Shown: positions 1 to 11,221 of the stretch, piece after piece
How the letters are laid out: the number at the start of each line of letters is the position of its first letter
How positions within the stretch are numbered: the stretch's first letter is position 1
Source of the DNA: Scolanthus callimorphus
Taxonomy: Eukaryota; Cnidaria; Anthozoa; Actiniaria; Edwardsiidae
Reading direction: 5' to 3'
Length of the DNA stretch: 64,000 nucleotides
Assembly (NCBI GenBank): GCA_033964015.1
Contig: CM066923.1
Location: 6,561,978-6,625,977 of the forward strand
Program-made: the position numbers and the translations under genes
Notes under the pieces: model-generated
What the model saw: the letters and a program-made list of their open reading frames with translations, nothing else
Databases searched by the model: none
What the model was told of the DNA's origin: nothing

Positions 1-918
1 GACCAGACTGACAACGAACAGTTTTATTAGACATCAGAATGCACTTTTGGCCGATTGGAAATAGAACTGGAGTTCGCAGACCCGCAGTAAACAGGAATTT
101 GGCAAACGGTAATGAGACGCAAGCGAAAGGATATCATACATTTGCACTTACGAGGTTTACACTAGAACGCAAGCGCAAGAAAATCGAGACGTTCCATATT
201 ACAGTAGTACACCTGTTGCTGATATCTATGCCGTAAAATTGAAGCGCTTGTTTTGAGAAAACGTTCCAAGGATAAAACTAATAACCAACATTTTCTAAAC
301 GCGGTGGAATCAATGCTACATTATTTTTGTTTAACAGTTTTCGATTGTTATGGAGTGCATGGCAACCAATCAAGTGCTTGAAAACAAAAATAGAGCAACG
401 AAGACACATAATTATGAATTTATTTTCACCATATTGACTAAAATTGCATTGTAATTCATAAATAATTGTATTATTGGATTTGATTTCTATATTTATTGAA
501 GGTGCGACTGTTTCCATGCTGTGTAGGCACAAGAAAGAGTAACTTTTATCTCCCCAACTTTTATCTCTTCCTTTGGCAAAGTTGTTGTCATTTTAAAACA
601 GACGAAATGACAACAATTTTACCAAAGAACCCCATTGTCAGTATGATATTCACATTGTGAGGAAATCTATGGTACTGCGCTATAGCAGTAGTGTAGACCT
701 AACAGCACAGCACCATCGGATTAACTTTGACACAGTAGTCTGCGCATTGCAATAGACTACTTGCAGTCCTCTGTTTGCCGAACGTCCGTAATACAAGAGT
801 AAAGTCTTTGCTACGCGTCTACGCGCTTGTTTGGGTCTGGAGATTCTACCATGGATTCTAAAAAGACTTTTAGGATCCATGTTTCTATTTACATGTAGCG
901 CACCACGGGAGACTCACC
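1..918. other. Intergenic, no gene seen
   Basis: No open frame here resembles a known protein and none has convincing exon structure. The stretch holds AT-rich unique sequence only, apart from short poorly defined repeats. The 3' end of a gene lying to the left cannot be excluded. Confidence 0.5.
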
Positions 919-1070
919 CAGGCCCTGGAAATTGCGACCACGTGGTCGCCTAGGCGACAAAAAATCAGGGCCAGCATGCGACAAAAACTTTGAACTTAGG
1001 CGCAAGCTGGAGATCAACATTCTGCTACTGATTCAACTAAGGCATCACCTGGCGACCACAAGTTAGGCTT

Positions 1071-1417
1071 GGCCGGTTCCTGAAAGGTTGGATAAAGTTA
1101 TCCATTGATAAAAGTTATCTGTTGTAAGGGGCCGACCATTTAACTTTTGAGGGGGGGGGGGCTTTTTTGTCGGTGCAAGATTTTTTTTGTTAAGCGGTGA
1201 GAATTTTTTTCCAATAAAAAAGAAGGGTTTTAGTCACCATTTTGCTGTGCAGAAAATTTTTTTCGGCCCTTCGGGACGTGCAGGAAAATTTTTTTCAAAA
1301 AAGCCCCCCCCCCCCCCCCCCCTAATGGTCGGCCCCTAATAGGATTTGTTCAGGATTTATCCGTTGGATAAGCGTTTATCTATAGATAACTCTTAACTGA
1401 CCTTCTAGGAACCGGCC
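1071..1417. mobile_element. Middle MITE of the nest (GGCCGGTTCCT ends)
   Basis: The ends are GGCCGGTTCCTGAAAGGT and, reverse-complemented, GGCCGGTTCCTAGAAGGT. An uninterrupted copy of the same family lies at 21716-21853 and confirms the limits. Here the copy is interrupted by the insertion at 1128-1336. Confidence 0.7.
1128..1336. mobile_element. Innermost MITE, PIF/Harbinger-like (TAA duplication)
   Basis: The ends are GGGGCCGACCATT and its reverse complement, with long G and C runs just inside. TAA lies on both sides (1125-1127 and 1337-1339), the 3-bp TWA duplication typical of PIF/Harbinger elements. Comparison with the empty copy of the middle element at 21716-21853 supports insertion here. 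A related truncated copy lies at 40640-40855. Confidence 0.7.
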
Positions 1418-1479
1418 CCAGATGTTTTGCATCCAGTCGCCAGCTGGTGACTTGGGAAAAACGTTAATTTCCAGCCCTG

Positions 1480-2106
1480 TCACCGCCAAAATGTGGTCCA
1501 CTGAACATGACCTGTACAACCAAAGAAGGCGCGTAGGTGAATAAAAACGCGTAGCAAAACGCGTTTTCTCTTGTCATACGGACGATCGCCAAACTGGCAG
1601 CAGTCTACGTTGCAAGATGTAAGTCTCTTTTTTATAATGTTGCGCGTATTTCACCCAGAGCACTAAACCTGCGACGCAGTAAAAGCATTTGTTGCAGGTT
1701 GAGCAAACTTGTTGCGCGAAGTAGAGCGCAAGTCTACATTGAGAAACGAAGTTTAGTTCTGCGTGACAGGTTTGGAGCTCGGGATGAAAAACGATCAGCA
1801 ACATCGATCAAGAACTTGCAACGCATCAATGCTGCGTGACAAGATGAGGAATGCCGTGTCACGTATTTCCCAACCTTTATACCAACCTCCTCCGCGGGCA
1901 ACTTTGTGGGCAAAAAGAGGAGTTGGGCTTCCTGTGTTTCGGAATCAATCGGACATGAAGAAGTGGAGATGAATTTCAAGATGAATTGCTCCTCCCTTTT
2001 TATCGTTTTCTTTTTGAGAGAGATGACTGCGGAGGAGGCTACCTTTGTACATGAATAAAACCTTGTCCCCCATAGGTATTCGCGATCATATTGGCCGCGT
2101 AGTTCG
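1480..2106. other. Intergenic, no gene seen
   Basis: No supported gene. The stretch lies downstream of the PAFAH1B-like gene on the minus strand and presumably includes its 3' UTR. Confidence 0.5.
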
Positions 2107-5100
2107 CTAATATTTCACCATTTTATGGACCATTTCGTGAACGCGTCTAGCGAAAGCCTTATAGCCCTTTCTCGTAAGGTGCACATAATCATGCATATCG
2201 GTGTGATCTATAAGCCCGTCCGATTTAACGAATCCTGGGTCAGCATCGAAGTATTTTGCATTTGGGATGGCAGGTATAATGTCCATTAGAGCGTAGTTCA
2301 CTTGGAAATGTTTCTCACGCAAAGGATTGGGTTTTTCGCCTCGCGGCAGAAGACCCTGAAAAAAAAACCAGCTTAGTTATTGAAGTCACTCAACATTCCA
2401 GTAGCCTGCGAAAGCCCACACCACTAAGTGCTCGCCGAAAGAGACTCTCGCAAAGAGGCCTCTTTGCGGGAGTCTCCTTCGCCGAGCGCTTAGTTGTAGT
2501 CGGCTTTCGCAGGCTACTCAACAAGCAGAGTGTGCCAACAAATAAATTAAACATAAATGGACGATTCCAGCTATAATGTATACGCGCGCTGCATATCGGT
2601 AAATCCCGAGGGGTCGGACTTTTTTGATGTGTATCATTTTTTTAGGGTAAAAAATTATTTTAACCACGTCCTTTTTGGTATCTTTTAGGGGTGAAACTGC
2701 AAATTTCCGCCGATCATCCCCGATCAAAAAATATGGGAGTCCCCCCCTCCCCCTCACGCCGAGCGGTAAATGAGCGACATTTGGCGCGTTATAACCTGTT
2801 AGTTGTGTCGCAGCGAGCTGCATGTCGCTCTTTTATCGAAAAATACACGTCGATGGCATTTCAAAACGCTATAGCTGGAATTCCAATGCAATGAGGTGTG
2901 GCACGGGATTCCTGTGTCGCGGGAATCCCGCGCACCAAAAAAATCAAATATCCCCCCCCAAAAAAAACACTGCAGAGCCAGCTAGCAGGCTAACAAGATC
3001 ATGACAAAGAATGGATAGCATCCTGCTTAGCATCTTTGTGTTTCTTCTTTTTCTCTCTGTATTTCTAGGGAAACCCTACTAGATACTCAGACAAGAGTGT
3101 TTGACCTACCAGCACTAATATTTTGGCATTTGGTAGTTTATCTTGTACAGTCCATACTACAGCTTCTATTCCTTCCACGACTTGTTCAGCAGTACATCCA
3201 TGGTTATTAGTCCCTATTAGAACTACTACAACCTACAAACAGAGGATATACTATAACAACAACTATTCTACCATTCAAAAATACCACGTTATGAAGTAAA
3301 CAGAGGCACAACAAGGGCATTGTCACCATTTCAAAATTGAGACAAAATTTTTCAAGTATGGGGTTTCTTGTCAAAATTTCATTTGTTTGTATGGTGATGT
3401 TATATATTCTCAGTGATAAAAGGGGAATACCAAACCTTACAGAACAAAATAACTCATTCAAATGGTCCGTGACACATGGAATGACACTCACTATCTCAAT
3501 TATATTGAATGTTCCACCTGTTGTCAGGTATGATGATATAGTATACCACACCCACACATCCCTTTTATTTCTCCCTTTCAACATTGTTGAAGTGGAATTA
3601 AATTCAAAGTGGTAATTTGTCTATTCAATGATTTTGAGTGACTGTTCTTTTACTGTTTATCAGAGTCACTTGGGCTACATTTGCTCTGTACAGAGTACAC
3701 TATGTATTTGATACCAGGAGGAATGGGTTACCTTAGGGTCCATGTTTTCTAATTCGCCATTCTGCAATCTCCACAGTAAGTGTTCTGTACGGTCTGCCCC
3801 AATCCCAAAATTTAATGACCTGAGGGGCTTAAAATATTCATCCCATGCCTTCAATTAATACAAACGTATATTAGAATAGAACGATTGAAAAAAATACTTC
3901 AACAAAATAGATATTATTATGTCCAATAGAGAAAGAGAGCACACCCTAGCATTGCAAGTTCAGAAACAGGACATTTGGGTGACAAACAATGACAAATCTG
4001 ATGACAAACAGACAGGGGAAGACACAGGGGCAGGCATGTGTACAGGAGAAGGGCAAGGGCGGATCCAGGGGGGGGGGGGGGGTGTGATTAGGGTGGATAG
4101 CCACCCCCTTGTCCTCATATTTCTTGTAAAAACCTTAAGATTAGCCACCCCCGTGGTCTGAACTCTGTAGTATATCCTTTGTACTAGCCCTTCTTAAGGG
4201 TCTGCATCCACCACTGAAGGGACAGAGACAGACAGAGGGACAGGGGCAGAGAGACATGAGGTGGCACAGAGAGAGACAGAGGGACAGGGGTAGGCAATGG
4301 GGACATTGTAGGGGATAGATGCAGGGACAGGCATGGGGGACAGAGGCAGCCAGGGACAGACAGGGGGCAGGCACGGAGGCACAGGGCAGTCACAAAGACA
4401 GACAGTGGGGATAGGAGCAGGTATAGAGGAAGGGATAGGGGTGGGCATTGAGACAGGGACAGCCATGGGAACAGGTAGAAGACCAACTGAATGAACATGT
4501 GACAGATCAAATGACAGACAAATAGATTGGACAGATGGAAGGACAGACTGTTTCTCACCTCTGTATCTTCCATATTTCTTATCAGTGAATCACCAAGAAA
4601 CAGGACTTGGCAGTTGGAGTTCTTTCCAAGACGTTTGAATCTCTCATGCTTTTTAAAAAGAAAATATACACCACGGTTGTCACTCTTAAAACATGTTCTT
4701 TTGACACTGGAAGAGTCTGATACTGTCACTAGCATCCTATTTTCTTTTTTAGTTTCCCTCATGTGTGTGTGAGAGAGATTTTATAGGGGAGTGGAGATGG
4801 GCTTGGGGGGCTGGGCTGGAATCTGGAATATATCAGGTTCACCACTCTAAAGTCTGATACTGTCATTAGCATCGTATTTTCTTTTCTTAGCACCCTACTC
4901 CTTTGGCATTTATGATACCTTCGGTTGTTTTTTGCTGAAATTACACAATCTAGGATTTATACTAGCCTTTAATTACATCTCATTGCATAGGCGGCGGACC
5001 CGGGGGGGCAGGGGTGCTCGAGCACCCCCACTTTTCGTCAAATTTTCATACATTTACTGTATTTTGTGTTTTCACTCTTCCCATACATCCTTACTAATGA

Positions 5101-5459
5101 GCACCCCCACTTTTTATGGTCCTGCGCTGCCTATGCATTGGTCTCTGAAACTCAATTTTTGTGGTGAAGCAGTCTGGGAATGGCCGTGAGAGGAGAGGGA
5201 GGGGCCCCACTTTTTTAAATGAATTTTATACAATTTCTAGTATTTGGCCCTTTTGTGAAACTTTTTTTTCTGATGATTGCTTCCCTCCCACACTCCAAAG
5301 TATTCTCCATCAGCCTTGCTGGGTCTTAATATGGTATTGCCATCTGCATACCATTTATCAACCCTAACAATCTTGTATTTAATGTCTTACCATACTATTC
5401 CAGCGTCCATCACCTTGAACATCGGCAACTGGAGCCGGGACAGAAGTAGTGCTACTCAT
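2107..5459 (-). CDS. PAFAH1B2: PAF acetylhydrolase IB catalytic subunit (alpha1/alpha2 type)
   Basis: Five exons joined on the minus strand: 5391-5459, 4559-4648, 3732-3848, 3110-3232, 2107-2355. All borders are GT-AG and in phase 0, giving 215 aa (vertebrate members about 230). The family is an SGNH hydrolase that removes the sn-2 acetyl group of platelet-activating factor and binds the LIS1 regulator as a cytosolic dimer. The N-terminus has the family's QGDGRW block. The nucleophile is Ser44 in LFLGDSL; the GTNNH block is at residues 99-103; GLLPRGEKPNP follows at 134; the Asp-His pair is D189 and H192 in HDYVHLT. All catalytic residues are present, so the enzyme should be active. The symbol is by family; vertebrate alpha1 and alpha2 paralogues cannot be told apart here. 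The start is the first ATG before the conserved block. Introns carry several MITEs and a GACAG-rich tract. Confidence 0.93.
2400..2518. mobile_element. Hairpin MITE in PAFAH1B intron
   Basis: The termini AGTAGCCTGCGAAAGCC and GGCTTTCGCAGGCTACT are perfect reverse complements, and the interior is also largely self-complementary. It lies in the intron just upstream of the last PAFAH1B-like exon. No clear target duplication was seen. Confidence 0.6.
4199..4550. repeat. GACAG-rich low-complexity tract
   Basis: Degenerate pentamer-like repeats of GACAG, GGGACAG and GAGACAG fill the intron between PAFAH1B-like exons 2 and 3. The proline/serine/cysteine-rich open frames across it are artefacts of the repeat. 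Confidence 0.7.
4986..5135. mobile_element. MITE with CATAGGCGGCGG ends, 5-bp TSD
   Basis: The ends CATAGGCGGCGGACC and GGTCCTGCGCTGCCTATG are imperfect inverted repeats. The 5-bp repeat CATTG lies on both sides (4981-4985 and 5136-5140). The interior shares the CATACATTTACTGTATTT motif with the elements at 6940 and 8303. Confidence 0.7.
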
Positions 5460-5513
5460 AGTTTCTAGCAGAACTCTGTAATGTAAAATGTGACAAGACA
5501 CGAACATCCCATT

Positions 5514-5571
5514 TTTCTACCCAGAGCTCCTGAGCTCGTCTTTTCTCGGGGGAGCTCTGGGTTTGAGAATG
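5514..5571. mobile_element. Degenerate short copy of the CCCAGAGCTCC MITE family
   Basis: Inverted CCCAGAGCTCC and GGGAGCTCTGGG followed by TTGAGAATG match the ends of the 220-bp elements at 28606 and 45820, but most of the interior is missing. Confidence 0.45.
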
Positions 5572-5605
5572 TGAACACCCTTAATGTGATGAACCCATAA
5601 TGTGT

Positions 5606-5795
5606 GTTTCCAAAAAATATCCATACCCCTTATGGAAGGGATTGGAAATTCCAGAGGGGTGGGGGGGTCAATTTACCTGATATATTTTCCATACAAATAC
5701 TGTATTTTTCTTCGGAAATTCCAGAGGGGTGGGGGGGCTCATTTCTCAATACCCTTCCGTGGGAGGGGGGGGGGGTATGGATATTTTTTGGAAAC
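5606..5795. mobile_element. MITE with ATATCCATACCCC ends
   Basis: The inverted ends GTTTCCAAAAAATATCCAT and ATGGATATTTTTTGGAAAC are perfect. The interior holds two copies of GGAAATTCCAGAGGGGTG. A sibling element lies at 8629-8827. Confidence 0.7.
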
Positions 5796-6939
5796 AGTAA
5801 CTTCTGTTGCTCATTAAAGTGTGTTTAAATTACTACCTAAATGAGCTACTTTAATCAAATTAGATAGAAAATGAAAATAAAATTGCTATTCTTAAAATAG
5901 AGTCTGAAATATCTATGCAGTAGATTCATGGTATTTGTATTCAGATGTCATTGAAGTTGTTTTTACCTGTGTGAATACATTTTCATTTTTGCATTAACAA
6001 CTGCAAGCTGATAACAATGCTAATGATAAACATACGTTTAAATGGTCCCTACTTTTGCGGAAATAGAGGACCATGATTTGATAAAAGACCCTGCACAATA
6101 ACCTGTATTTTCCTTTACAATCTTTGTAATAACACTTAGAGAGTTTTCATTATTTGTCCCAGCAGGACACCAATAATAAAGGATTGTATAAATTACTATG
6201 TCCAATTTGTCTGTGACCGTATGCAAATGGTTCTATGAAAATAAACTCAGCCACTAGGCCACTTAAGCTTACATGTCATATGTTTTCGAAAAAATGGTTA
6301 AAATTTTAAAGTTAAATTTTAGCAAAATGCAAAAACACACTTAAAGAATTTATGAATGGGCGGTCTTCCTCTAAGCTACGCTAAAAGCCCTATAATAATC
6401 TAGTCTATGATAAATCTCACCCCGAAGCACACAGGATGGTAACAGATCAACTCGAATAAGCCAAATGTAAATCCTAATGGAGCTTGATCATTTTCTTTAG
6501 TTCTTATATTGTAACAGATTACTTACTCCCCAACATCCGTACCTTTGTACTTCGTTGTCCGACCTTGTCCTTAGTAAAGGAAATATTTACGACGATATTT
6601 TGTTGCAGAAAGCCGGCAGAACAATTCTCTCATTTCAACCTGAGGGGAATCGGAAATTGTCACATACAGACGTCGATATCGAAACCACAGCGTTGTGTTG
6701 CACCTGCTTCTGTGAATAGTCCTCCCATTGTGACGTGAAGCGACGTTATGGTTACCTGAAAGCTCTTGCAAATATTGCTTGATTGATTCTTAGGTTCTGT
6801 AAGTGATATAAATCTTAGCAAGTTTAAGTTTATCTGATCGGAAAATATTCGAGAATGAATGAAGTGGCGCGCCAGCAGTGGTCAATCAACTTGGTCTGCG
6901 GTATCATAACACAGGCCTCCCATATTACACCATCACATC
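5796..6939. other. Intergenic, nothing recognised
   Basis: AT-rich sequence upstream of the PAFAH1B-like gene. No gene, RNA gene or clear repeat boundary could be supported. Confidence 0.4.
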
Positions 6940-7101
6940 CAGGGGCGTAGCCAGCGTGGGTCCAGGGAAGGCCGGGGCCCACCCTTTCTCCAAATTTTTC
7001 CCATACATTTACTGTATTTGCTGGAGAAAATTTGAGCATTCTCGTCCCATGTTTTCACTATCCGCCCCCCACCCCTTCAGAAATTCCAGGCTACGCCGCT
7101 G
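6940..7101. mobile_element. CAGGGGCGTAGCC MITE, 5-bp TSD
   Basis: It starts CAGGGGCGTAGCCAG and ends CTACGCCGCTG (one mismatch in the inverted repeat). The 5-bp duplication ACATC flanks it at 6935-6939 and 7102-7106. The interior has CCATACATTTACTGTATTTG. Terminal CAGGGG suggests hAT-like ancestry, but hAT elements usually make 8-bp duplications, so the superfamily is uncertain. Confidence 0.75.
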
Positions 7102-7304
7102 ACATCACGGCAGTGCGCAGTGTACATCTTGTAGCACTTTTTCTGAAATTCAGGCTAATATATAGATTTAGCCACTGGCTAAAAGCAGGGGTTCCGGTTA
7201 CATAAATGAGACAAAAAGGTTGCCATTGTACATAGCCTGTCACCATTATAACATGTGACTAAGCACTTGCACCCCCCTAATGTGCCACTTAGATAATTAA
7301 TTTT

Positions 7305-7478
7305 ACCCAAGTTTGGTTGTCTGAGGTTCATCCCTTCCCAAGATATATATACCTTTTCTGGTTTGATGACATCATTGATTACATCATACCACGTGACCAC
7401 GCAGTTACACCCCCCTTGAGACTTCACCCTTGAAACTTCACCCAAGTTTGGTTGTCTAAGGTTCATCCCTTCCAAAGA
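7305..7478. repeat. Duplicated 33-bp motif
   Basis: The motif CCCAAGTTTGGTTGTCTGAG plus a following GTTCATCCCTTCC stretch occurs near 7307 and again near 7441 with few differences, in direct orientation, in intergenic DNA. No coding potential is evident. Confidence 0.5.
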
Positions 7479-8089
7479 TGCACCTGTTGCAAGGAACTCA
7501 GGGATATGATATGATTAGACACATAAACAAGTAAAAACTAGCGAAATTATATTTAATCAATGTTTCGGCAGCCTCATGATGCCATTGTCAAGGTACAACT
7601 ACAAGTGGTATGGTAATTTATGAAAGAGTTCAAGTTCTTATAATAGAGGCATACTATAAGTACAGGCTTAAGCACACACTTGCTGGCTGGCCACTTCTCT
7701 GAAAGAAAATTGCAAATCACAATCCAATTCCATCCTCTTGATAACAGGTGAAAACAACCTATATAGAATTGCATTTGTCTAACAATTGAAAGGTTTTTCT
7801 ATTAATCTGGAGGATTATTTTGATTACTACGGGCAAATTTAGATGTCTTTTCGCGGTTACAATTTTACTTATTTTATGTCCACATTGGACGAATATTAAG
7901 CGTGCGAGAGCCCCTTTAATTGAGTCCAATTGGACGCTAAGGCACAAGTTTAATTGCCTGATGTACAACATCTTGTTAATCAAGCAGCCAAACTTGTTAC
8001 ACATTAAATTATAAAGTGCTTGAGAAATTTTAGAGATGATTAGACAATAGCAATAGTATCTTGTCTTGTAATTGTAATTGTAGTGAAGT

Positions 8090-8205
8090 TAAATGTAATA
8101 GTCGCGCATTTTTCACATGAGCTTCTGGCTCGGGAGCCCGGGTAACCTCTACCACGTCACCGACTCTAAATAAATTATTGTATTGTATTGTATTGTATTG
8201 TATAG
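8090..8205 (+). repeat. Retroposon 3' end with TATTG-type tail
   Basis: The sequence ends in TAAATAAATTA followed by about six ATTGT/TATTG pentamers, the kind of short tandem tail that closes many LINE and SINE copies. No coding sequence remains upstream, so the family cannot be named. Confidence 0.4.
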
Positions 8206-8302
8206 CATATATATTTGAAGAAATATATTATTTTTACTCAAAATTCCATCACAATGTTTAACTATGTTATTTAGATATTTTTACTCATAATTCAATCACA
8301 GT

Positions 8303-8440
8303 CAGGGGCGTAGCCAGAGGGGGGAGATTTTCCCATACATTTACTGTATTTGCTGGAGGAAATTTTCGTCCCATGTTTTCACTATCCACCCCCCCCCCCC
8401 CCCCAAAAAAAAAAAACTAAAATTCCTGGCTACGCCCCTG
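8303..8440. mobile_element. CAGGGGCGTAGCC MITE, 5-bp TSD
   Basis: The 15-bp ends CAGGGGCGTAGCCAG and CTGGCTACGCCCCTG are perfect inverted repeats. The duplication ACAGT lies at 8298-8302 and 8441-8445. It is the same family as 6940-7101 and the partial copy at 18259. Confidence 0.82.
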
Positions 8441-8628
8441 ACAGTGTTTAACTTTGCTATTTTATTGTAGTGCAAAGTTGTACACAACTTTAAAGAGGCC
8501 TAAATTAAGTGCAACTTTTATGAATACAAAAAGGTGCTTTGAACTGTGGCTAAAGTGAAAAAAAAATACAGATAGTCATGAAAGAATTTTATCACTAAAA
8601 TAATCAGGAAAGGGTATTTTTTGTGCAT

Positions 8629-8827
8629 TGTGTGGTTCCAGAAAATATCCATACCCCTCCACGGAAGGGTGTTGTAAAGTGATCCCCCCCCCACCCTCTG
8701 GAATTTCCAAGGAAAAATACAGTATTTGTATGGAAATGATCAGGTAAATTGACCCCCCCCCCCACCCGTCCGGAATTTCCAATGCCCTTCCGTAGGGGGG
8801 GGTATGGATAATTTCTGGAACCACACA
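8629..8827. mobile_element. MITE with ATATCCATACCCC ends
   Basis: The inverted ends are TGTGTGGTTCCAGAAA and TTTCTGGAACCACACA, running on into ATATCCATACCCC. The interior matches the 5606-5795 element in reverse orientation (GGAATTTCC motifs beside C runs). Confidence 0.7.
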
Positions 8828-9593
8828 TTACAGTACTGAAACAAAGCAAGCGTGCATTCCAAATGCAGGGACGTCAACTCTCCCCCGGTTTTGCTGGGAG
8901 TCTCAAGATTTTTCGCTTTGTGTTCCGGGAAAAAATCAAGGTGACTGCCATGTATTAACTGTATATCTCCCAGGAGAATTTCACCATTTCAATGAAAATG
9001 TCCTCACAGCTTTTTGTGAGCTTGTGTGGGTGTGCCTTATTTGTCATGTGAAGATCCCATCATATCTCTAAGAGCAATGTCAAGTCATGATTTGACTTTA
9101 GACAATTTCGTTGGGAGTTATACCAACAATGGGGGCAACAATCATCATCAATCTTCCTCTGTCAGAAATGCAAAAGGGATGCCAACCATTGGACTTGCTT
9201 AAGAAATTGAGAGAAAGTCGTGAAATCTTTTGCACAATTCAAAGGATATACAAGAAAATCCCAAGAAAGAAAACCAGGTGAAATACAATAAGTAAATTGT
9301 AAATTTGGAAAAAAAAAATCCTGGGAAATGTGCAGGGTCCCCACTCATGAAAGCAAAATTCACTGACTTTTCACTGACCAAAGGCAATTTTCCCTGACAT
9401 CAGCATAAAGGAATTTACTTAAAATCGAAGAAGAAGAAATGTCAATTTCATGTAGATTTTTTTAATAACAGTGTCTTTTCTACTGTCGCCTCAAAAATAG
9501 CGGCTCAAAAGTAAATTTCCCTGACTTTGAGCTATTTTGTAAAATTCCCTGACCGTTTTCAAAATTCCCTGACCTATACTCCGATAATTTTTT

Positions 9594-9972
9594 GTCGGGG
9601 ATGATCGTCTGAAATTTTCAGTTTCACCCCTAAAAGATACCAAACATGGGGGGCCATGGTGTGGCTCAAAAAAATTATTACCCTAAAAGATGAGGTCTTA
9701 TTCTTTTGTACCAAGTAGGCGTGAAGGACACAGGTAACGGGTGAAAGATACCCATCAAGAAATTTCTGTGTTTGTTTCTAATTTATCATCTTCTCGAATC
9801 GAATAATCTTTCTTTCTTACACGTTTTAGAAGCACCATCATAAGAAAAAACAATTTGGACATAGTTTTGGCCCTAAAAGATACCAATCTCCCTAAAATCA
9901 CCCCTAAAAGAGACCAAACCATCGTGATTTTAACCCCTAAAAGACACAACGATCATCCCCAACCAAAAAATA
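9594..9972. mobile_element. Putative MITE with inverted GGGGATGATCG ends
   Basis: TTTTTTGTCGGGGATGATCG at the left is mirrored by CGATCATCCCCAACC followed by AAAAAATATGGGAG at the right. The interior repeats CCCCTAAAAGATACCAA-like units. A partial relative lies at about 2660-2745 in the PAFAH1B intron. Confidence 0.45.
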
Positions 9973-10095
9973 TGGGAGTCCCCCCCGGGAGGCCGAGTGG
10001 GACCCTGATGTTGTGGACAATCTTGAGACTCCCACTTGTGAAACAGGGAGAGTTGGTATCAGTGATACAGGTATTTTCTGGAATCATGCACAAAC

Positions 10096-11030
10096 TTAAT
10101 GCTCATTAATTTTTATGCAGGCACTGCAATCTAACGATTTTCCAATTTTTGCTTTAAGGTTCTCACTAGCTATGTCAAACCACTGGAACCTGCTTGAAAC
10201 AGAGTAGACAACTTGTGCTTCAACAAGGATACCAAGGCACATACCATCTGCAATCCCATTTGGGCTTCCAACATGTTCAACTCTTATGATGCCATGAATT
10301 TTGTACTCCGCCCTACTGTCAACCACTGTAAGTACCTCTCGCAGAAGTACAGGAAGTTTCATTTTGTTATTTAAAACCACAAAAGGAATTTTGTGACTGT
10401 TTGCATTTAGCAAAACCTTCAGGCCATTTTCAGATTTCATGGCAATTATGATTTGTGCTGAGACATCCTGGTGTGGGACGAGTACTGGGAGGCTTCTGAA
10501 GATTGCATCACTGCCACAGTTGGTGTGCCATTTTAGAGTTATATCAATCAAGGGGATGATATCTCTAGCCCTAAGATTAAGGCCGTCATAAATCTCATCT
10601 CTGTCAAACCAACCAGCCTCGAGGGATTCTTTGTCTTTTCATTCAACGTTTTTAATTTCCCTCCCGTGATATTCCCAGTAAAAGTAAAGCGGTACCAGAA
10701 ACCGTACATACAATCAAAGCAAGTCAATGCGGTTGGCTCCACTTGGAGCCCGGTTTCTTCTTCAACTTCCCTTTTAGTACCTTCTACAAAGGTTTCATTT
10801 TTCTTGAGACGCCCTGCAGGAAGGTACCACGAGCCTCTACAAGACGCCTTCGCTTCTCTCATCATTAAAATCTTGCCATCTTGAATAATGACGGCGCCTA
10901 CGATGTAGCAAAGATTTCTACCGAGTTGGAGCTGTAGACCGCACTCCTCGTTTGAGGAATTACCCTCGCAATTTTCACCGGGAAATGCGGTTACAATTTC
11001 ACTTTGAAGCTCTGGAACGATGCTCTCCAT
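10096..11030 (-). CDS. NUDT18: NUDT18-like Nudix hydrolase, intronless, one apparent frameshift
   Basis: Two adjoining reading frames (11030 down to about 10640, then to 10096) make one protein of about 311 aa, close to vertebrate NUDT18 (about 320 aa). The Nudix box follows G-x5-E-x7-REVxEETGL starting at GRLKKNE, preceded by RGSWYLPAGR as in NUDT18. The family removes phosphate from oxidised guanine nucleoside diphosphates such as 8-oxo-dGDP, cleaning the nucleotide pool. The frame changes at an AAAA run (TTTT at 10636-10639 on the plus strand); one extra A restores LNE-KDKESLEAGWFDRDE, which is conserved. The second part (PLIDITLKWH onward) matches the C-terminal region of the family. No introns are seen, so a retrocopy is possible, but both parts are conserved. 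The start is the ATG at 11030. Confidence 0.85.
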
Positions 11031-11221
11031 CTCTGCTTCGTTAAGAGTGTCGCAATCTAGAAAAGCGGAACTCTACAATGTCATGTCAGCATAATATTTC
11101 AGACGTTTCATCAGACATTTCAGCCAGCCGATCGAGCCGCCATATTGGCATTTCAAAAATGAAGACTGGGACGAGGAAACCACAGCAAACCCATATAGTC
11201 AAAGCCTTTTCCCGCTGGCAA

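Larger units (their letters stand above)
919..1479. mobile_element. Outer MITE of a triple nest (hAT-like, 5-bp TSD)
   Basis: The left end reads CAGGCCCTGGAAATTGCG. The right end, reverse-complemented, reads CAGGGCTGGAAATTAACG, so the two form imperfect terminal inverted repeats. The 5-bp direct repeat TCACC flanks the element. The interior contains GCGACCAC-type motifs shared with the elements at 12977-13273 and 62880-63095. The element is split by a second MITE (1071-1417), itself split by a third (1128-1336). Superfamily is inferred only from the CAG start and short duplication. Confidence 0.6.

Noticed and set aside
4184..4762. 192-codon Pro/Ser/Cys-rich open frame
   Set aside because: Only its end is real: it reads from the GACAG-rich tract across the PAFAH1B-like exon 4559-4648. 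The rest is a repeat artefact.
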